DNA from: Umbilicaria muhlenbergii
Lineage: Eukaryota > Ascomycota > Lecanoromycetes > Umbilicariales > Umbilicariaceae
DNA length: 64,000 nt
Assembly: GCA_000611775.1 (NCBI GenBank)
Contig: KK106983.1
Span: 1,080,575-1,144,574 of the forward strand
Direction: 5' to 3'
Shown here: positions 58,193-64,000 of the stretch, in pieces
Layout of the letters: every line of letters starts with the position of its first letter
Position numbering within the stretch: position 1 is the stretch's first letter
Translations under genes and position numbers: made by a program
Notes under the pieces: model-generated
What the model was told of the DNA's origin: nothing
The model's input: the letters and a program-made list of their open reading frames with translations, nothing else
Databases searched by the model: none

Positions 58193-59011
58193 CATTCAAT
58201 AAAGTGATATTTGGGTCTTTTTTGAATGAGTATTAAAGTGATGAAGTCATTCAATGACTAAATCATCATTGAAATAATCAGTTTCTGAGGTGACAAACAG
58301 TGTGTCCTCTGAGAGATTGTTGACAGCTCATTTCTTCAAAATCTGTACATCAGTCATGATAAGCATAGGGGGTATTTCTAACCCCTCATCACTTATAGCC
58401 TTCACTGATGTCATGAATTCTCAGTAGTCAGGATCTATCAAACACAGGCTTCTTTTAGAATTCACAGTTATGACTCAATGTGTCTTTTCAACTCTCATCC
58501 TAATCTCTGTTTCATTCATGTTTCAGGTGTCTTCATTCACAATTCTCAAGTGAATTTTAGCTGATTGATAGGCCTCAAAGTAAACAGTAAAAGTCTCTAC
58601 ACTGTGACTTTGCTTTCTGTTGACAGCTAAAGGCTTTTGCTTTCATTTCAGGTATTGTGGATGACGTTTCAGAAAGCGTACTGACCACATTTGACTGACA
58701 GTATGAGTAGAATCAGACTGTTGAAGAAGGTATTCTGCAGCTCCCTTAAGCATAGCAATTGTAGGTGACATATCAATCTTGTCAAGGCCCTCAATGTACT
58801 TGCAAATGGCCTTTTCTTGAGACAGGGTTAAGGCCATACATGTGGGTTGACGGGTTGATCTTGAAGCCAGCCCTTTTAGACGTCTTTGAAGGCGGCGAGG
58901 TTCTATGTCATGAGCTTTGGCAGCAGCGGCAGCGGAGGTAAATTGATCATTGTGAAAAGCTTCAATGGCCTCCTCTACACGTAATTCTGAGGCGTCATAA
59001 ACATCAGACAT
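58193..59011 (-). pseudogene. Fot1/pogo transposase, N-terminal and first catalytic part
   Basis: From the ATG at 59011 there is an intact 122-codon frame. It has a pipsqueak-type helix-turn-helix (VEEAIEAFHNDQFTSAAAAA) and a CENP-B/Tc5-like DNA-binding segment (SQEKAICKYIEGLDK, MWSVRFLKRHPQY). The frame then meets TGA but the family sequence goes on (KQKPLAVNRKQ) with at least five more stops, all TGA. The first catalytic Asp, normally in NMDETG, reads Asn (NMNET). The piece ends at the gypsy insertion (58187), in the strand just before the second catalytic residue. The outer half retains CpG and normal codon use; the inner half is mutated. Confidence 0.85.
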
Positions 59012-59063
59012 TGTGGTGGAAAGCAGTCACGTTGTGAATTGTAATGTAATATCTACCCTAAAA

Positions 59064-59171
59064 ACGACGTTGAGGCGTTAGCGACGTTGAGGTGTTAGGC
59101 ACTAAAGGCGTAGGCTTTAGTGTTTCGCAAAAAAATCGATTTTTTTTGGCGAAGAATCCCCTGGGCACGAT
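59064..59171 (-). repeat. Right terminal inverted repeat of the Fot1-like element
   Basis: Exact reverse complement of 13404-13511. The transposase ATG (59011) lies 52 bp inside it. CpGs are retained here, so this end escaped the C-to-T decay of the nest. Confidence 0.95.
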
Positions 59172-59173
59172 TA

Positions 59174-59412
59174 GGCGATTTAAAGACTGGTGACTCCGTC
59201 ATGTGCCCGTGTACCTTAGTCGTACAAACTGTTGTAGGATGGTATCACCATGTTATAATTACATAATGAAGACTTGGTGAAGCTCATGCGTACACGGTGT
59301 ATGTCGCCTACGGTCGTTCCTCCTTAAGTTTAGGTTCACCAACAACTACCAACCGTGATCATATTTCCACTCCGAGTAGCTGTAACCCCATCTCAGCTTC
59401 ACGACTGAGAAT
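59174..59412. promoter_or_regulatory. Promoter region of the carbonyl-reductase-type gene
   Basis: The 239 bp between the Fot1-like transposon and the ATG at 59413. Composition is normal. No clear TATA box; I see no further elements. The whole promoter is therefore close to, or partly inside, transposon sequence. Confidence 0.4.
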
Positions 59413-60421
59413 ATGTCATTCACTAGAGTTGCCACCGTGACCGGCGCAAATCGAGGTATTGGCCTCGCGATTGTACGCAACCTGGCACTTCAATATCCCA
59501 AATCATCTTTCAACAATGGCCCCCTACTCATCTATTTGACCGCACGAGACCAGAGCAAGGGTGAAGAAGCAATCAAGCTTCTTCAAAAAGACACTCAATT
59601 GAAACGCGCTGAGGCCCTCTCTGGGGATGGGGGTCTTACAACTATCAAATATCATCAGCTTGACATATCGGACAAGAAAAGTATCGACGATTTTGCGTCG
59701 TTCTTGAAGAGAGAGCACCCTGATGGCATTGATTTTGCAATCAACAATGCCGGTATTGCGATGAATGGGTTCGGTGAGCTCGCTCGACAAGGAACAGGTT
59801 CCACGCAATGGAAGACATGAGCTCTAATCTGCTGGAACAAATTAGATGCCAACGTGGTGAAACAGACCCTGCATTCGAATTATTACGGCACACTCGAGGC
59901 TACTGAGCAGTTCCTGCCCCTCATTAGAGATGGAGGGCGTCTAGTCAACGTTTCGAGCATGGCCGGCCACCTCAGCATATACTCGAACGATGTTCGCAGG
60001 AGCTTCCTGAACGCAAAGACCGTCCCTGAGATCACCGCATTGATGGAGAAGTTCAAAGAAGCCGTGGAGAACGGAAATGAGAAGCAGCAGGGGTGGCCCA
60101 GTGCCGCATACGCCGTCTCAAAGGCTGGTACGTCGATAATTACAAACCCCGCCATATGCAGGAACATGCGTAGCATACTGATGAGGTCGTCGGACAGGTG
60201 TGACGGGTATGACCAAGGCTGTGGCGCTACAGGAGCAGCAGAAGGGCTCAAAGACCCTGATTAATGCATGTTGTCCGGGATGGGTGGTTACAGATATGAC
60301 AAAGGGCAAAGGGACGAAGACGCCAGATCAGGGCACTCAGACGCCGGTTTTGCTGGCGCTGGGGGATATCGGGGAGCAGACAGGCCTCTTTTGGCAGAAT
60401 GAGAAACCGATTGAATGGTGA
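59413..60421 (+). CDS. Carbonyl reductase-type short-chain dehydrogenase
   Basis: Cytosolic NADPH-dependent SDR of the CBR1-like class, reducing aldehydes, ketones or quinones. Exons are 59413-59773, 59846-60127 and 60198-60421 (introns 72 and 70 bp), giving 288 residues. The dinucleotide-binding motif TGANRGIG is at the N-terminus; INNAGIAM follows, split by intron 1 within GF-D. VNVSSMAG carries the catalytic Ser and SAAYAVSKAG the catalytic YxxxK. The C-terminus (CCPGWVVTDMTKGKGTKTP, FLW-type end FWQNEKPIEW) is typical of CBR1-like enzymes, as is the long insertion before the catalytic Tyr (FKEAVENGNEKQQGWPSAAY). The gene looks intact, with normal codon use, 241 bp from the transposon edge. 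Its substrate cannot be told, and no link to the PKS genes 54 kb away is shown. Confidence 0.9.
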
Positions 60422-61503
60422 TGGAGGTCACAGCATGCCCCACGTTACCGAATAGAAGACGACTCTACATCCCACATGCGAATGGTACAACTACAGGCAT
60501 GATGCGAGGGCACTACTTGCCATCACATACTGCCCCTGTCTGTTGAGGCATGAACGCTCTCACAAGTTCGCTCACGAGCGCCAACAAGAGAACGTTGATT
60601 GACCAAAGGGTCGTGCAACATCATAGATTTTGCAGCGTTGAATGGGAGTAGAAGTATGGCATTGCCCGAATGAAGGCAGCCAGCAGCGTGATAACGCAGT
60701 CCAGTTCTCTTTGGGCTGCCCCTTGCTAACCACACCAACCTTCCAACGCAGGCCCGGATCACAGTTCGCACTGCAGGTAAATGAAGTTATAACTCGGTCA
60801 CTATGATAATGCTAGTGTGCCGAAATGTGGATAGGCCACTTGCACGGTCGCAAAAGGTGCCCCTGCGTCTTCGATCAATGCAAAGATCTTTAGGGGTGGG
60901 TATCAAATGGATTTATGATTGGCGATTTGGGTACGTTATCTATGCCACTTCAAAACGTTGCTCATGTCATGCGAATAAGGGACGGCGATAGGCTGGTTAG
61001 AGGCTCCACGTCACAAATCAATATCACTATCACGGCATGGTGCTTCCCCTGCTGCAGAAGGTGCTACCCACCTTGCAAGCCACGGCGCGTAATACCAATG
61101 CGGCCACATGATTCGCCCAGCCTTCCAACTCTACCCAATTCTTCTCACGATGCCTTTGGTTGAGAAGGCCGAATATATAGGCGCTCTGTCGCAATAATAT
61201 ATTTTCCTGTGTCCATCTGTTTGATCAGTCGCTATCTTCTTTACCCTTTTTGCAACTCCTTGTTTCTTTCACGTACTCTGGAAGTACTTTGCTTTTACGA
61301 TTGATTGGCAGGTCCAGTCTCGGCTCTCAAACTCGCTTTCCACATATATCGCAGCGTCTATTCTTTTCTAATTGATCTTTGTCGGCCGGTTCTGCCGTCT
61401 TCCTTCGAAGGTCATCATACTCCAGCATAATCCTCCACGAGCTTCCACCGAGGTACAACAGTCAAGCAGTAAAGCGTTCGTCATCCCATATAAAACAACC
61501 AAA
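60422..61503. other. Intergenic region and long leader of the next gene
   Basis: No convincing gene. A TATA-like GAATATATAGG lies at about 61,171-61,181, followed by a pyrimidine-rich stretch (61,205-61,370). This suggests transcription start near 61,200 and a leader of roughly 300 nt before the ATG at 61504. The frame is open upstream of that ATG to about 61372 but contains no other ATG before it in that frame. Confidence 0.5.
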
Positions 61504-61875
61504 ATGCTCGCTCGCGCTGCCAAGCCCAAGCTCTCCCTCGCTCTTCCTACGACCACTACCAGTGTGAGGCCTGCTCTCAAATCGCCCCTTCCACGCACAC
61601 CCATTTCGCCCTCTCCCATCAGCCCGACACTACGTAATACCCGTCTCAATCAGCGCGGTTTCTCGACGCTTCAACCACCCACCTTCGCTTATGCTCAATC
61701 GTCAAATATGAAGAGCATTCTGAAGAAGGGGACAATGGAGAGGTCGACCTCGAGCAAGAAGCTTCAGTTCCGGGATGACCCAGCGATACACTGCATCACA
61801 CCGGTCCCTGAGGACTATCACGGGACATACGTTAAGATGTCACGGGACGAGAGAAGGTGGGGACGTGGAGTTTGA
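61504..61875 (+). CDS. Small basic conserved hypothetical protein
   Basis: 123 residues from the ATG at 61504 (context CCAAAATGCTC). The N-terminal two-thirds are Ser/Thr/Pro-rich and basic (SPLPRTPISPSPISPTLR). The C-terminal third has a compact motif MKSILKKGTMERSTSSKKLQF followed by HCITPVPEDYHGTYVKMSRD and ends in RDERRWGRGV. The pattern of Lys-rich ILKKG, an aromatic-acidic QFRD and the ITPVPEDYHGTY end is what I remember from small proteins of unknown function in Aspergillus and Penicillium genomes; this is memory, not a search. No signal peptide, membrane segment or catalytic motif is visible. A role as a disordered regulator or binding protein is possible but not shown. Confidence 0.65.
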   Translation: MLARAAKPKLSLALPTTTTSVRPALKSPLPRTPISPSPISPTLRNTRLNQRGFSTLQPPTFAYAQSSNMKSILKKGTMERSTSSKKLQFRDDPAIHCITPVPEDYHGTYVKMSRDERRWGRGV

Positions 61876-63979
61876 AGGTTGGAGGGTGATGGATTTGCAG
61901 AGATCGGGATCGCCCTTCTTGATCCATCGACTGATATTCCTGACGACCTCGATCTGTATGCGATTCAATATGTATGTGATATGTCGCCCAAGCAGCTACC
62001 GACAGAGCGGGAGGGTTGACTGTAGGATGGGGTGATCCGTGGTCAGCTGTGACGCATGCGGCCTGGAGTTAGAGTGATGGAATTTTTACGACGACATGAT
62101 CATGAGGAGAGTCCTTTAGGCACGCTTTGTATGACGCCACGTTAAGCAACAGAATCGCTAGCGATTAAAAGTAACGTGCCACCCATCTTGATGGCTTCTC
62201 CATGTGATGTGATCCATAGTACTCATTGTGATGGAGAAGAAGCGGCGCCCATTAGAGAATGGGGCACGCCCTATTCAACGGGTTCTGTGCAACCAGCGGG
62301 ACCACTAACGGTGCATAACACAGTGACCAGTATCACAGCCATTATTATTCTTGTACTTTATTTTTAATGCATCTCCATCGACACTGCCTCAACGCCATTC
62401 GCATCTGAAGTAACCTTTGGGCTGTATATTTACAAACAGCTCCTTGTGACCGGCCCACGGCCCGCTCACTCTTTGGGGGGCGAAGCTCGACAAGAGGCAC
62501 GAGATCTTTTGAAACTAAAACCGTGATGGAGACATGAGACGCAAACAACCGACAGCTGAAAAGTGGGTAAGAGCTCCATCGGCATGTATAGCAAGTGCCG
62601 CCGCTGGATCGGTAACGCATGGAATTTCACATTCGCGGGTATTGAGTGAGGCCGACGGTGTTAGGAGGCCTCAGTGACTGGTCAGAGCAATGGCCGTTGG
62701 ATGAACCGGGTCTATCATAGGTCAGTTCAGATATATGTAAGGTACGAGGTACCATAAGTAGATCAATTGCCTAACCAAGCCTCAACTCTGCGAACAACAA
62801 GGCTGTGCTAAGGTACAACCGAGGAACACGGACAGAAGCATCGTGAACAACAGCGATCGAACCAAAGGATCACCGTAAATCTTGTACCTGTGAAGTTCCA
62901 GTTTCCTGAAGAGGAGCCGTCATTGAGGCTTTGTATTTCTGGAAGCATGCACTTCGCACACATTGCGGCCCAGAATATTGAAGGAAAGGAGAGCGTTCCG
63001 AAAAGCGACTGGTGTGAGGATGCTATTTTGAGGAGCATGCATCGCGCGATCCCACACTATCTCACGTGGGTTAGCCGCGGCAGCAAGCCATAAGCTGAGG
63101 CCCGTACCTTAGGCGGGAGACCCTTGGGCCCATAAGCCACTAGGCCTCTCGAACCGCCCGGCCCTCCTCTCGCTAGGTAAGTCACTCTACTTAGACCGCC
63201 CGGACCGGTATGGCTCCCCCAGAGGTCGACACCAAATTAACAAGCGCCGGCCCTGGATCTTGACCTATATCGAGCTATATCGAGAAGCATGCCTGCAAGG
63301 GGTCCTAGGAGAGGGAGCGCCCCTCCCCCACAGGCCTTGGGCCTATGGCAGCAGGCCAGAAGTCGCCAAGGCCCCCCAAACTCCTGAAAAAGGCACCGTA
63401 TCATCTGTATGTCAGGAAACGGTTGCAGATCAGCTTGTTTCAGCCTTGTCGGCAATTCTAAAGAAAGAGTCTCTAACTGTTTCGTCCTTCGTCTGCTCTG
63501 CACGCCGGCGTCTACTGGCCCACGCAGACGACACAGAGAGCCGCAAGAATATGCACTGCGCACCAAACTTCCTGGACACCATGCTTTGGGATATAAGTAT
63601 AGACCGTGGTTCCACCACTTGCTTGCCTTCTTCAGACAATGCAACTGCAGCGCAGAAACAGATGCCCTAGCTGAAGCTGAGGCCGTCCATACAATAAGTG
63701 AGATTTCTTTCATTATACTTCTCCCTCCTGCCTCTTTCTTTGCTCTTCGGCAGCAGCTTTCTTACACCCGTTTCGAATACCTCTCGGGCACAGCGATTGA
63801 TGGTGAAATTTTTATATTTCTCGACCTTCCTTGCTGCCACCTCGCTCTTTCATTTCGATTCTTCTGTTTGCAGTTTCAGGGGAAAAAAAGCATCTCCTTG
63901 CCGGCGAGGTTTTGATATTGTCTATCGCTCTACTTCTTCTATAATTCTCTACTTCACCGTCACTTACTCCGTCTCCACG
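61876..63979. other. Gene-poor right end
   Basis: Normal-composition sequence without a convincing gene. The best short frame is 62890-63093 (+, 67 codons, KFQFPEEEPSLRLCISGSMH), which has protein-like composition but no family match I can name. The part after about 63,700 is pyrimidine-rich and looks like the promoter and leader of a gene starting at the window edge. Confidence 0.45.
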
Positions 63980-64000
63980 ATGCCTAAAGCCCCCCGAGCC
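63980..64000 (+). CDS. Possible gene start at window end
   Basis: ATG at 63980 in a CTCCACGATGCC context reads MPKAPRA before the window ends. It follows about 250 bp of C/T-rich sequence typical of fungal leaders. Only seven codons are visible, so the product is unknown and the call is tentative. Confidence 0.3.

Larger units (their letters stand above)
13404..59171 (-). mobile_element. Fot1/pogo-type (Tc1-mariner) DNA transposon, split by a 43.8-kb nest
   Basis: The outermost element of the island. Its 108-bp terminal inverted repeats (13404-13511 and 59064-59171) are identical over their whole length and are flanked by TA on both sides (13402-13403 and 59172-59173), the duplication expected of Tc1-mariner elements. 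Transposase N-terminal sequence lies inside the right end and C-terminal sequence inside the left end, both on the minus strand. Everything from 14400 to 58187 was inserted later at ATAAG, which occurs at 14395-14399 and again at 58188-58192. Without the insert the element would be about 2.0 kb, a normal Fot1 size. Confidence 0.93.

Noticed and set aside
13404-59171. A single 46-kb giant cargo transposon (Starship-like) bounded by the 108-bp inverted repeats
   Set aside because: The internal boundaries show independent insertions with their own duplications, and no tyrosine-recombinase captain gene is seen. The two transposase halves join into one 2-kb Fot1-like element.
63237-63713. 158-codon minus frame near the right end
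   Set aside because: It overlaps an equally long plus frame, shows no domain, and the region looks like a promoter/leader for a gene starting at 63980.

Overview
The window reads as nuclear DNA of a filamentous ascomycete. Genes are split by 45-83 bp GT-AG introns, there is a fungal non-reducing polyketide synthase (NR-PKS), and a large transposon island carries heavy C-to-T decay resembling repeat-induced point mutation (RIP). The gene families would suit an Aspergillus/Penicillium-like (Eurotiales) genome, but that placement is an inference.

Left flank (1-13.4 kb): part of a candidate polyketide gene cluster. An NR-PKS (minus strand, cut by the window start inside its ACP) shares a 616-bp divergent promoter with a cytosolic FAD-linked oxidase. 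Next come a short-chain dehydrogenase broken by two frameshifts, a 2.6-kb gene-poor stretch, and a secreted berberine-bridge-enzyme-like oxidase with both covalent-FAD residues.

Centre (13,404-59,171): one nest of transposons whose boundaries can nearly all be read from target-site duplications (TSDs). A Fot1/pogo element (perfect 108-bp inverted repeats, TA duplication) was interrupted by Ty3/gypsy element I (TSD ATAAG). Element II, of the same family, sits in I (AACAG); chromovirus III sits in II (GTGAT); its relative IV sits in III in reverse (ACATG). Gypsy element V sits in I (ATCAG), a hAT element VI sits in V, and a small foldback element VII sits in I. Gag and pol genes are full of in-frame stops, mostly TGA at Trp or Arg codons.

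The most unusual content is cargo. Element VI holds, besides a hAT transposase, a multi-exon gene whose product aligns along the whole histone-fold domain of histone H3, plus an unrecognised multi-exon gene containing tandemly repeated exon-intron units that run into a 590-N gap. Element V has an antisense Zn2Cys6-like ORF, and elements III and IV share an antisense 176-codon reading frame with its own TATA-like box.

Right flank (59.2-64 kb): normal-composition host DNA with an intact carbonyl-reductase-type dehydrogenase, a small conserved basic protein gene, and a possible gene start at the last bases of the window.
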